This document shows positions 12,693 to 51,391 of a stretch of DNA of 60,000 nucleotides, piece by piece (within the stretch, counting starts at the first letter, position 1; each line of letters opens with the position of its first letter). This stretch comes from Glandiceps talaboti. Taxonomy: Eukaryota > Hemichordata > Enteropneusta > Spengelidae. The notes beneath the pieces were generated by a model. The model saw only the letters and a list, made by a program, of their open reading frames with translations, was not told the origin of the DNA and made no database searches. Where the stretch lies: the NCBI RefSeq assembly GCF_964340395.1, contig NC_135567.1:14862806-14922805 (forward strand), written 5' to 3'. A program made the position numbers and the translations under genes.

Positions 12693-14995
12693 GTATTACC
12701 TAGCTACCACTCTAGCTACAGAACATGTCATGTAAATGCTTGGCTGTTTCACAATCAGTGCTTCACTTATATTGCACTTTGGGGCAAAAGTGAACTTGAA
12801 GGTTTCGTTATGGTAATCTTCATTGATAGTTTATAAAAAAGTTAATCTAAAATGTTCTACTCGTCAGTATGAACTTGTCAGAAGGGATTAATACACTTTC
12901 AATTTTGGACACTACATGTTATTGAAACTACACATCACCACATCTCATCAGATTCCAGTTTCTATTATACACTAGGTATGACCACCTAAAGTTCTCTAAC
13001 ATACCGGTGACTTTACTATACATGCAATATTAATGCCACTATACCAATGTTACGGGGCCATTTTTATGTGACATGGGGAACTCATTTAAAACTTACATTT
13101 ACGTTAGCTATTCGAAGTTTGGAAATATTACCTCAAAGGCTATGAATAACCTAAACATTGCCTTAATAGAAGCAAAAAACTGCAGATCTGCCAGGGTTCG
13201 GAAAACCCCAAGGACTCCCTCACCCCCAGAGGTCACTCATGCATTCAACCAACAATCAGATGCACCAACAACCGTTTTACTGCCATAATGGTATTAAAAT
13301 GTTCTTAAATATTTTCACCCAATTCTAATTTGAGATGATATTGTCTTTTAAAGATGTCAAATGTTTGCCAAGGAAGTCTAAAATTGCCTTGAACTCCAAA
13401 TCTCCCCTACCAATGATACTACCAGTACATGTATATAATGATGCCATTTAACTTTTTAAGAACATATTTCAACCCTATGTAAGTTATAAAGAATAGTTTC
13501 TGATACTTGATGGTGCTGTCTTGTAAAGCATGGATTGAGTTATTGCTTGAAAGGGTCTGAATAGCCTCAATATTGGCTTTAAGAGTACAAATTCTCCAGG
13601 GCTCCTAGAGGGAGACTTCTTGGACCCCCCACGAAGTGGACATATCCCAGTCTCAAGCTCTTCCCCTATTACTGTCAAGATGCTATCAAAGTATATTTCA
13701 AAAATATTTCAACTCTATGAAGTTGATTTTTACATGTTGATGCTGTCTTGTAAAGCTTGGAAATTATTGTCACAAAGGGTCTGAATAGTCTCAAAATTGA
13801 CTTTTCAGAGTAAAAACCCTCCAGGGCTTCTAGGGGGAGACCCCCTATGACCCCCTATAATTATAATTATGATAGTGCTAACCCCGGATCTTATAAAGTA
13901 GATGCAAGACAGTCAAGCAGTCCACACTGAGTCACGATCAAAAATACCCGTCATGTGAATATTATATATGGGGGGGGGGGTCATCATGTTTTAGAATTAA
14001 GTGATAGGGGGGGTCAGCCTTTTTTGGGTTTTACAGATAAGGGGGGGGGGGGTCAGTGACTTTTTGTCGGCCCGACTTAAGAATCCACCGCCCCCCCCCC
14101 CCCAGGCTGGAGAAACTGACCGGTCCCTAATGACATCATATTTATTCCCCAACATGTCGAGTAAATTCTCGTTGTTTTGTGTGTCGCTATTTTCTATTTG
14201 GGGCTTTATTTTCTCCTATGCTATGATCAAGAAAATTTCGCTATAAATAGGGGAACAGGAAATTAATGTCCTTCACTTAGTGTCTTTATTCTGGCTTACG
14301 TTCTGTGAGAAAGCACCTCCGTCCTCTCGGCATATGCAGCGCCAACTTGCGGTCATTTCTTCCCTCCACTTATCGTCTCAGGTATCCACCATTGAGGGCT
14401 CCACTCTGCTGGGTGGTGGGTGGAGGTGGGAGCCCTCAACGGCAAGGGGTTGGTAACCGAGACTGCGCCACTGACGGAAGAAATGACCGCGAGGAGGCGC
14501 TGCATATGGCGAATGTTCACTATCGGAACAACAAAATCGAAAACAAACGACAAAAATCGAAGAAAATCGAGGTAAATAATTAAATCGTATTCAATACATC
14601 AGATTTTAATCAGCTAGGTTTTTATATAACACGTTTCTACACTAGGCTCAAAATTCTTTGCAATAATGACTAACAACCCCTGAAATGAACCTGTAATAGC
14701 ACACATTTGTAAAGTGCAGTCCACAATGGATGTCGGGGTTATTGCACTGTACAAGTATTACCCCTGGCACAGACCTATATCGGCACAACAGTACTACATA
14801 ACTTCATCAACTTATTGGGTAGCATGCAATCCATTGCTGCATCTATACTATAAGCATATAGAATTAAAACATTCAAATTGCAACCTCTATCCTACCAGGT
14901 CCCCAATTATACAGCTGGGTTGACTAGGGTACACATAGGATTAAAGCATTCACATTGCAACCTCTATCCTACCAGGTCCCCACTTATACAGATGG
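11966..14995. repeat. Repeat family D, copy 1, interrupted by a Harbinger-like insertion
   Basis: Segments 11966-12390 and 14128-14995 together match the contiguous stretch 19790-20975 in the same order and orientation. The match starts at ACAGTGGAATGA and ends after CCTACCAGGTCCCCACTT. Inside is an inverted pair around CATATGCAGCGCC ... GGCGCTGCATATG. Copy 1 also has a local tandem duplication of about 78 bp (14858-14915 and 14936-14995). I cannot classify the parent element. Confidence 0.8.
12391..14127. mobile_element. PIF/Harbinger-like non-autonomous transposon (1737 bp) with G-rich ends
   Basis: The termini are GGGACCGGTCAGTTTCCTC on the left and, inverted on the right, GGGACCGGTCAGTTTCTCC. 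TAA flanks both sides (12388-12390 and 14128-14130). The paralogous copy at 20.2 kb is an empty site with a single TGA in that place. A 3-bp TWA-type duplication fits PIF/Harbinger. Both subterminal regions carry poly-G modules of 10-14 G followed by TCA. The interior has three to four degenerate repeats about 210-230 bp long (around GGTCTGAATAG at 13552 and 13779) and no transposase. Confidence 0.8.
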
Positions 14996-15278
14996 GTTGA
15001 TATTTTTTTATAGCCTAGGCAATATATTTGGTGGAAATGGATGTTATTCCCGCCTAAGAAAGACAAAGATAAACCCTAGAAAGACGAGTGGTCTTAGATT
15101 GGTACCTAGGGGAAAAGTTTTGATGGTTCACTACAGTCCTGTCAGTTTCAGAGATGTGTAATCTGTGTGTTCACTTTGTTGTGGAAAAAAGTTCAGTTTA
15201 ATTAAATTGAGTTCGATTTGATTCAAAAATGAATTTATAATAGTCAACTTATACTGCACATTGGAGCTAAAAAAACAC

Positions 15279-15309
<31 letters not shown>

Positions 15310-15310
15310 A
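15279..15310. repeat. (ACA)n microsatellite
   Basis: About 10 tandem CAA units just downstream, in the sense of transcription, of the seven-helix protein gene. Confidence 0.9.
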
Positions 15311-15429
15311 ACACATCCCGCCAAAATAAGAATAACAAAAAAAAACCCACCCACACACAATTATAAAGTTTTGCCGCATATGAGGAACATTTGTAGGCAC
15401 TCGGCCGTACAGTTTTAGGCGGGAAAATG

Positions 15430-18741
<3,312 letters not shown>

Positions 18742-19789
18742 GGTTACAGCACAGTGCACGAACTTGAATACTGTCAACAAATCACAAAGTATTCAATATC
18801 GTACCAAAATGAATAAATGCATGAATGAAAACTGTCTGCATGAAGTATCGGATATTCATTGTAATAATGTCTGTTGGATTTCGAAAAAATATCACACAGG
18901 CATATTTCCTTAGATGTTGGTTTTATCTTGAATACAAGTGAAATGCATACTGGGGTAGGAATGTTATTGTTAGTTTCGAAACTTCAGTTGTGAGTCACAA
19001 GAGATTTCCAAAGACCGAAAATGAAATTGTATACTCGGACGTTTATACATGTATCGATCACCACGGTAATTTATTCAGCACGATATTGCACAAATTGGGG
19101 GGAGGGGGGGGGGTCTACCAGAAGACTATATGGTATTAACTTAGGCCCCCCCCCAAAAAAAAAAAAAAAAAAAAAAAAAATGTTTCTGGTAAGGACAATT
19201 TGTATAAAGTGGTGCTACGACGAGACGCGATTTCTTAACAAACTTGTCACTCAATTTACTATTTTTGACACTTATTGTTCTTTTTATTCAGTGCTTTAGA
19301 GATGCATCAGATCAGAGTTTATTTGATCGCGGCCCGATGGACAATCCAAACTCAAAAATACAAATTCAAATACTTTATGTGGGGCAGATGTCATTTGCTT
19401 GTTCATGATTGGCTCTGCAGTTGTCTTCACTGAAGCTAGTAATTAGTGAGTATAGGAAGGGTTATTTTGTGTGTCTCTCGGATCTGCAGACTGCATGGGC
19501 TGGACAAACACGAAAAAACCGAACACCGACGCAAGGGAGCTACGCGAGGGTATTTAAATGACGCATGCGTGGACTTAGCCTACATTTTTGTATGTTTACA
19601 ACCCTATAGTGTTCAACAGTAAAAATATATCCAATTTTATCAAGTTTTTTTTTTCCTGCAAGTAAACTTAACCTCATCTTGTCAAATGACCAGCTTTGAT
19701 TTCACAATATGTTAAATACAGTCTCATTTTCATGGTCGACGTCGACATGTTTTGTCAGAGCTTTCTGATTTACAGTTACATTTAAGCCA
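18742..19789. other. Intergenic DNA
   Basis: No gene is supported. A G-run, C-run and A-run lie at 19096-19180. Confidence 0.4.
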
Positions 19790-20975
19790 GACAGTGGAAT
19801 GACTATAACTTGTGACGAAGCACATCTTTTTGTTTTGGCAAAATGTTCAGCCAGAAACACTTGCAAATTCGATATCTGCCAGAAACAGAAAAACCGTAAC
19901 AAACGACAGTTTACAAACAACTTACAGACCATGCTATGCAATAAAAAGAACGGGAGATTGACTTACGGTTTTCTCACCACTGATCACTGCACAGCCTTGA
20001 CATTTGCTTGGGACAGACAGCGTGTAAACTGTATTGCAGCCGTGGGTTTCAATTCCACTAGCACTAAGTGCATACCAATAATAAGGGAATTTCCGGGTTC
20101 AGAGTTCAGATTGTAACTATTTGTAATCGTCTTTATCATTGGGTATGGTGTAACTAATATCTGGACTTGGGGCGTCAATACGTAAATAAGTTATGTCCGA
20201 TGAACTATTAAAAGTACTGATGACATCATGTTTATTCCCCAACATGTCGAGTAAATTCTCGTTGTTTTGTGTGTCGCTATTTTCGATTTTGGGTTTTATT
20301 ATCTCCTAATCTATGATCATAAAATTTTCGCCATAAATAGGGGAGTATGAAATTAATGTCCTTCACTTAGTGTTTTTATTCTGGCTTACGTTCTGTGAGA
20401 AAGCACCTCCGTCCTCTCGGCATATGCAGCGCCAACTTGCGGTCATTTCTTCCCTCCACTTATCGTCTCGGTTATCCACCGTTGCGGGCTCTACTCTGCC
20501 GGCGGGGGAGGTGGGAGCCCTCAACGGAAAAGGGCTGGTATCCGAGACTGCGCCACTCACAGAAGAAATGACCGCGAGGAGGCGCTGCATATGGCGAATG
20601 TTCACACTCGGAACAACAAAACAGTCATCGAAGCAAACAGGTAAATAATTAAATTATATTCACTGCATTAGAATTTAAACAGCTAGGTTTTTATATAACG
20701 CATTCAAATATTCATAGTGTTTCAAAATTCTTTACAATAATGACTAACATAACCCTTGGAATGAATCTGTTATATCTGTTATCCACAATGGATGTCGTGG
20801 TCATTGCACTCTACAATTATTACCCCTGGCAAAGACCTATATCGGCACAACAGTACTACATAACTTCGACTTATTGGGTAGCATACAATCCATTGCTGCA
20901 TCTATACTATAAGCATATAGGATTAAAGCATTCACATTGCAACCTCTATCCTACCAGGTCCCCACTTGACAGAGG
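19790..20975. repeat. Repeat family D, copy 2 (uninterrupted)
   Basis: About 1.19 kb matching 11966-14995 once the 1737-bp insertion there is removed. It serves as the empty-site reference for that insertion (around 20215-20222). Confidence 0.8.
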
Positions 20976-21107
20976 CACAATTGTGGTTCAAATCTTGCTC
21001 ATTGACTTTAGCCATTCAGAAACAACTAACAGGAACAAGGTTTGACCCAGCATCTTCAGATTTCAAGCAAAATACTCTAAACATTTGAGTATCATGACTT
21101 CACTGTA

Positions 21108-21530
21108 TTAAAGGGGAACACCACTCCAGGAAATGAAGTCATTTTCATAAACTATGTTCTGGAAAGTCATTTCAAAATTTTACATCGCCTACAATTACTT
21201 GCAATTTCAGAGAAACATCAAGTTGATCTTGTGCATTTATAGCATATCTTTGCTGCAGGCCATTGCATCATGGGAGTCAGCAGAAATAATATATTCATGG
21301 TTGCACAATGAATATTCATGAGATGTTTTACAATGAAGGGAATAAGCACTTAGGAGTCACGATTTCCTGGAGTGGTGTTCCTCTTTCATTTCATGTTCGA
21401 GTTAGCAGAAATAATATATTCATGGTTGCACAATGAATATTCATGAAAGGTTTTACAATGAAGGGAATAATGCAATGAAGGGAATATGCACTTAGGAGTC
21501 ATGATTTCCTGGAGTGCTGTTCCTGCTTTC
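21108..21530. mobile_element. MITE family B copy with internal duplication
   Basis: Starts TTAAAGGGGAACACCACTCC; the inverted arm ends TTTCCTGGAGTGGTGTTCC at about 21375. The right arm, with about 125-145 bp of inner sequence (AGCAGAAATAATATATTCAT onward), is present twice, at 21276-21395 and 21400-21530. Confidence 0.75.
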
Positions 21531-21718
21531 ATTTCATAGGAAAACTACATTACACACAACAGAATTGTGATTACAAATTCATTTATTGTAAAATCATACA
21601 AATACTGGTATTAAAAGTAAAAATTATGGTTGTCATGGAAATACTATATAGCAATGAAATTAACAAAAATTTTATGAAAATAAATCAAATATGAGAATAC
21701 TATTTCTTGAGTGACATA

Positions 21719-22110
21719 TCGCTATCTGCATGCAATACAATTCTATGCATCGCTAAGGAGTCAAATGGAACGCAGTCTTGCGACCGCGCTTGCATTTGTC
21801 GACACCTACACTTCTGGACGCCTATGTCAATACACGTGAATGTTTCTTCCAAACAGTTTAATTTGTAACAAATAAGATAAACGCAAGTTTTAAGCTCATA
21901 TAATTATGGAGGTGGGAAATTTAAATATGTACAGTATCTTTCCAGAGCAAAATTACAAGAGATGTCTACAACTGAAAATGGGAAAGAAACATTCTTGTGT
22001 ATTAGCATAGCTGACCGGAAGTGTTGTTGTCGACATTAGAACGCGTTGTCAAGCGACTTCGTTCCATTTGACTCCACAGTGATGTGTAGAATTGTATTGC
22101 AGGTAGCGAG
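21719..22110. repeat. Foldback element with about 85-bp arms
   Basis: Left arm: TGCAATACAATTCTATGCAT, then GGAGTCAAATGGAACGCAGTC. The right arm carries the inverse of both blocks (GACTTCGTTCCATTTGACTCC, then TAGAATTGTATTGCAGGTAG). The middle has no coding frame. A MITE is likely, but the exact ends are unclear. Confidence 0.7.
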
Positions 22111-22184
22111 AATTAACAAGGTCATCACTATTTTGATCAAGGTGAATTACAAAATTGAAATAAAACATGAAGCAACATGTCTGG

Positions 22185-22455
22185 TGCGACAAAAATGTTA
22201 ATAACATTGCTACATTTTATTGCCTAGCTCATGATAAAAATCTTACTAGCATTGCTACATTTTATCATCTGGCTAAAAACAAATCTTACTAACATATTTT
22301 TGTCAAACCAGAAGATAAAATGTAGCAGTTAGTAAGATTTTTGTTGAGCCAGGCGATAAAATGTAGCAGTTAGTAAGATTTTTGTTGAGTCAGACGATAA
22401 AATGTAGCAGTTAGTAAGATTTTTGTTGAGCCAGAATATAAAATGCAACAGTGTT
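22185..22455. repeat. Inverted array of tandem units
   Basis: Two units in one orientation (GCTACATTTTATTGCCTAGC type) meet three to four in the other (GATAAAATGTAGCAGTTAGT). Unit length is about 58 bp. The array should form a hairpin. Confidence 0.75.
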
Positions 22456-23219
22456 AGTACGAGGCGAGGTATGGGTGTGCGAATCAGACGATGTTATGTA
22501 ACGTTTTTATAAAAACTATCATAACATAAGTAACAGTCTAAAATTGGACTAATAGGGAACTTGCAAACCCGCCATGTTGAATATCATGAATGTTGCATCA
22601 TGGGAAATATGATAAATATGAATCAATCAGTATCGTAAACAAAATTTGTTACATTGTTTGTAACCACAAATAATGTAGTCATGGTTACCCTGACCATTGT
22701 AGGAGGTTTATTCTATTGATAACTCCAGATTAGGTATTACGATAATTACAGATAATCCCATAGTCCTTTGCCTCTGAGCATGCTCAGTCCGGATTGCAAA
22801 TTCCCCATTGCTTCTGTCAATGATATTAATTGATCTTAAAAATAAATTTCGGAAAAAAATATAAAAATGTATAACATAAATATCTTCTGACTAACAAAAT
22901 GTACCAACTAGAGACAAAAATAAATAAAATTTACCAATTCATTTGATCCTAAAACAACAAATTTTAGAACATAAACAATTTTTTTTTATTTCTAAGTACA
23001 TTATATGTAATAACATCAATTTTTAAATTGATTTTGATTCAAAAATAAATTTTTTGAGTGAATTTTAAAATATATACAGATTCAGGGATCAATCAACAAA
23101 TATATTGATTTTAAAATAAGTATTAAGTTTGAAGAAAAAAAGAATCACTGAAAACATAAGAAATGTAGGAACAACTTAGAACTTTCCACTTTATTTTAAA
23201 ATGGCTGCCAATTTCTGCT

Positions 23220-23705
23220 TGGCATTGTGGGAAAATATGAAGTCTGTTTCCATAGAAACAAGATGATTGACATCCATTTTCTTTTCACTCTTGTATAGGA
23301 TTTCACTTGTGCATAGGATTGAGCACGAACTTTGACATGTTTTAAATTTTGAAAGATGTTTTGCTGATTAGAAAATTAACCTCAACAGTCAAGTAGCATT
23401 GTGGAAAACAAGTATATTTCCATGGAAACAAGACAGTCAACATCCATTTTCTTTTTTGCTCTTGCATAGGATTTACCACAAACTTTAACAAAGTTTGTTA
23501 AGTTTTGAAAGATGTTCTGTTGACAACAAATTTAATCTCAAAATTTGAATAGCATTGTGGAAAAAATGTGAAGTCTGTTTCCATAGAAACAACATAGTCA
23601 ACCTCCATTTTCTTTTCACTTTTGCATAGGATTTAGCATGAACTTTGACCTGTTTTAAGTTTTGATAGATGTTTTGTTGATAAGAATTCAATCTCAAATG
23701 TGTAC
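23220..23705. repeat. Tandem repeat, three units of about 155-175 bp
   Basis: Each unit carries TTTCCATAGAAACAA, then CATCCATTTTCTTTT, then GCATAGGATT and GAAAGATGTT. It lies just past the CEP70 stop codon and may be part of the CEP70 3' UTR. Confidence 0.75.
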
Positions 23706-23867
23706 AATCTTTTTCCAAATAATACTGACGGGTGATTGTCATTTGACAGTCATTACTGGTCAATTAAATAAAGACTTGTTAGTTTATTTCAGTCTAGAAA
23801 TTTCATGTTTTTGTTTTGTAGTTTAATTAACATCACGGAACAATTTTCTCTATTTTACTGACAAGTC

Positions 23868-47317
<23,450 letters not shown>

Positions 47318-47605
47318 TTTGCACTGGTCTGTTATGATATGTTCAACGACCACTTACAGTAACAGGCGTGTTCATTGGTCAATAAGTTTGCGTATTCTTT
47401 TCATTGCAGATTCGCACCAATCAAACTGTATCTTGCACAGACCGTTACTTACCCCAATAAAAACCCCGGATGTTGCAATATACGCATGCGTTAGTTGATC
47501 TTATGGTCAGATTTTGACCCCTGGGATCCGAGAATTATTCAGCGTGTACTGGTTGCTATAGCACCGGCGTCAAATATTTCCGCATTCAAGCTGGAGATTC
47601 GTTTT
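47318..47605. promoter_or_regulatory. CEP70 promoter region, possibly bidirectional
   Basis: Upstream of the CEP70 start codon lie CCAAT-type elements (ATTGGTC at 47375, CCAATAAAAA at 47454) and GTTGCTATAGCACC at 47552-47565. The last is one or two bases from the palindromic X-box bound by RFX factors, which drive many ciliary and centrosomal genes. On the plus strand, GATTCGTTTT followed by a consensus donor GTAAGT at 47606 could end a non-coding first exon of a divergent gene. Confidence 0.4.
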
Positions 47606-48597
47606 GTAAGTCTTTCTCTCCTGCTCTGTTATTGTCTAAAATTACGCAATCACTTGTTGTCATAATTATTATTTTATTTTTTTTTGTCAGCTGATCAAGT
47701 CTGAACTAACTAACTACCTGTTGGATGTTGACGGCTACTCTTGTAGTACAGTAGAGATGGTAGTAACACAGTAGACAGGTTATATCTTTATTGTCTGTTT
47801 CATGTGTTCCTGTCTTGTAACGATTCTAATGTACACAGACGGAAACAACATGATACATTAGTTTAACAGTTATTAGTGTAATGACTAATGTACACAGGTT
47901 TACAATAAGTAATTTGTAATGCGCCATTGTTATAAGTGGGGAGCCAAACAATACATTTTATATCACTCTGTGTGTGTGTGTGTGTGTGCGTGCGCCTAGT
48001 CCTGCTTGCATACGGAGGAATTCGGGACTCGATTCTGACAATTGTCCCTCCCCCTCCGTCCTGCGAAGAGCCAGCCGTGAAATACGTACTTACTAAAAAT
48101 GCCGGTAACTATGAATAAAATCGCCCAGTGGTCAAATATTATCAATAAATCGATTATTTAGTCTGTTTACCTCATCTTGACTGCAAAAGCCCCATTGCGG
48201 ATGACCAAAACTCTCGAAATCGGAACTTATCAAGTTCTACCGTAAATTTAATCACAACACCTTACGTACGCCGCCATATTTGATCTCGCGAGATGTACAA
48301 GCTTCACGCACTGTAAACAAAAGAACATCGACAGCGGTTTTTCGCCAAAATACCACGTTGAAAATCGCGTTTTCGGGTGATTGGATCGAACGAGGATATC
48401 GTCTTTCGCCATAATACAGATGAAGTAAATACTCGCACAGGAAATAACAAAATATCTACTGTATAAATGCAGAATTTATTAATATAAAATAACTAATATT
48501 ATTAAAATGTTCACAATTTTTAGTTTTAACTCCCAGAGTCCCATTTCAAGCATGTTTTCATACCTGACAAAATACTTCTGTTCCTGTCAAAAAAAAA
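47606..48597. other. Between the CEP70 promoter and the transposase gene
   Basis: No coding region. A (TG)n run lies at 47971-47990. From about 47990 to 48420 the sequence becomes relatively CpG-rich, with TCTCGCGAGA at 48283, which suggests a promoter for the plus-strand transposase gene. The left end of the transposon should be here, but I found no terminal inverted repeat partner. Confidence 0.4.
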
Positions 48598-49022
48598 ATG
48601 GCAGACAACACATGTATTCACTGCAATGCAGTGTTTAAAACAAAGAACAGGGGGCTTGGGAGGTTATCCCTTGATGCAAAATTGCCCCGGTGCAAAGTAA
48701 ATGCCATGGAAGTCATTAAACATGATTTTAATGTAACTACTTCCCCAGGGAAATTAAGATTTATGTGCATACAGTGCACACTTGATCTCTCCAAGGTGCA
48801 CACTCATAAACAAAAGTATGTTGCAAGTAGTGATGCATTTGTAACTAAGGGAAGCAGAAGTTGCTATCTTGGGAGGAAACTTGCACAAAGTCCAACAAAG
48901 TCTCCTCTTAAGAAGAGAAGACGCGTTTGTACACCTGTCAAGAAAAAATTTCCATATTTGAGGACTTCAAGAAAGGTGAGTTTGAAAAGACAAGACGCAT
49001 ACAACAAAAAACATTTCAAACA

Positions 49023-49066
<44 letters not shown>

Positions 49067-51352
49067 CGATGATGATGGTGATGGTGTTGTTGTTGTTGGT
49101 GGTGTGGTGGTGGTGATGATGGTTGACGGTGGTGGTGGTGCTGATGATTCAATAAATCTGAAATCTAAATTTTACTGCACTGTGTGCTTTATTTCTAAAA
49201 TTAGTACTTAAAATTGTAATGTATGAAATATGAATGATTGAATTAAACTCATGCAAATTAAAGTTAATCATTGAAAGTATTGTTGAGGAATGTTAAATAC
49301 TAAGACTTTGATGTTTTATTTTTAAACCAATTTAACTATGTAATAATGAAATACCACTTGATGTAATTAAAAAAATTCAATCATAACTTTTCAGCATGTA
49401 GTATCATTTCGCAAAGATGCAGCAAGGTACATCACTGCTAGCAATTATGCGAGGGCACTCAACATCTTATGTAAGAAGAGTAGCTGTGCTCAGACGATAA
49501 TGGTACAATTGGTAGCTAGACTTGTCAAAAAGGAGCTTTTCCAGTACAGCCAAAAAAACACACTGACCTCAAGGAAGCTGACATTAGAAAGCATGGAGGA
49601 TTTTAACTGGAATGAAATTCTTGAAGAAACCAAGAATTTCATTCCAGCTACTCACTCCATGCTGAACGCCATGTTAAGACCAGCTAACAGGTAAGGCTTT
49701 TATACATGAGACTTTTTTTTCCTTCACAAAACAACTAGGAATACATATGTAGTGAAGGAACATTCCAAAATATGTGTAATGGGTGGCAATGAACAGTCAT
49801 GTAACTGATATTAATTAGATGATCAGTGTTGTGCAAGTTTGGGCTAAAAAATTGATAATGATAAAAATAGCCAGTGTGCTATACCTGTATTTGGCTCTAG
49901 CAACTATAACTGTGCCCTTAGCAACAATTAATGTAAATGGTAGCTAAGGGTTTATTGCAAATATAACAACAGGAATGGGTGGCAATTGGCAATTTGATAA
50001 ACCTTATCTTAAAATATGCAATTGTCCTTAAAATATGCAATTGTCCTTCACAAATAGACCACACCCATAGCAACAGGTAAGTGACATATAATGCCAATAT
50101 AACACCACTGATGGAAGATAAATGAATAAAAATTTCAACAATATATGTAGATATGCCTACCACACCCAGTTACACAATGGTGTATATTGCAGATAGAATA
50201 CCAAGGATGGGTAAACACTTTAATATATTTTCAAAAAATGAATAGAAATATGTTTTGCAACAAAAACACATAATAATAGGTAATAAAGGTTTACTCTCAA
50301 CAGGTGTGCTACAACGCCATTGATGCTTTTATTTTACATTCAAATGCATCATTTCAATAAACTTGAAATATATCTATTCTAAATGTATACAATTCCATGT
50401 ACATGTATGTCATTTATACAATACTTTATTTTTTAGAACTGGTACAGGGTCACCTACTAGTAACTCCAAATTTGGTGCATTGTTCATGCATGTGTTGTAC
50501 ACCCGATCACCTAGGAAGTTTACATTCCTTACAGCAGCAAATAGTATACAAATGTGGAAGAGTGGTTGCAGTGAAAAAGTTAGTTCTTTTTTAAGTTGTT
50601 ACAATAATCTACACTGAGTTTATCCTTATTGGCTGCATTGTAAAATTAGAATGATAATTCTAAATTACTATTTTACATTTATCAACAGCTATTCCATTGT
50701 TTTAGTCAGCTTGGCCTTTGCTACACCAAGAATGGTACCAGATATGTAATAGACGGTATAAAAACTGGCTATGACAAGAAGATTATTGAATGGAAGGAAG
50801 AGATGCAGATGCAGGAGCAAGAGGGAGAGGAAGTAAGTTTTCATGTTTAATTATACATGTGTATGTTAAAAGATAACTTAATGATTGTGATCAAAGGCAT
50901 TCTAGTTCTATTTCTAATTCTAATTAACAAAAAAAGCTTGTCTTGCCAAAAAGAATACTTTTTAAAGAATAACATTTGTACTACCTTGTTAATTAACTGA
51001 TCAGACAAAAGCATTGCTTACCTATTGACTATGCATATTCCACAATATTTTTGCTCCCTCATACACGTTTTTCTTTCCTATCATATTATTTCTTTAAGGT
51101 CCAAAGAAGAGCACATGCTGCAAGATGTTTGTTTGAAGACCCAGTAACACCAACAAAAAGTGAGTGGCCATCCAAAATATACATCCATCCATCAATAACA
51201 ACCCCTCACCCCTCATACACACAGACACAAATACACACAGACAGACACACTCAGACACAAACACAGATACACACATACACATACTCACAAATACACACAC
51301 AAACACACACATAACACAGACATAAACACACACAAATAAATGAATGAATGAA

Positions 51353-51391
<39 letters not shown>

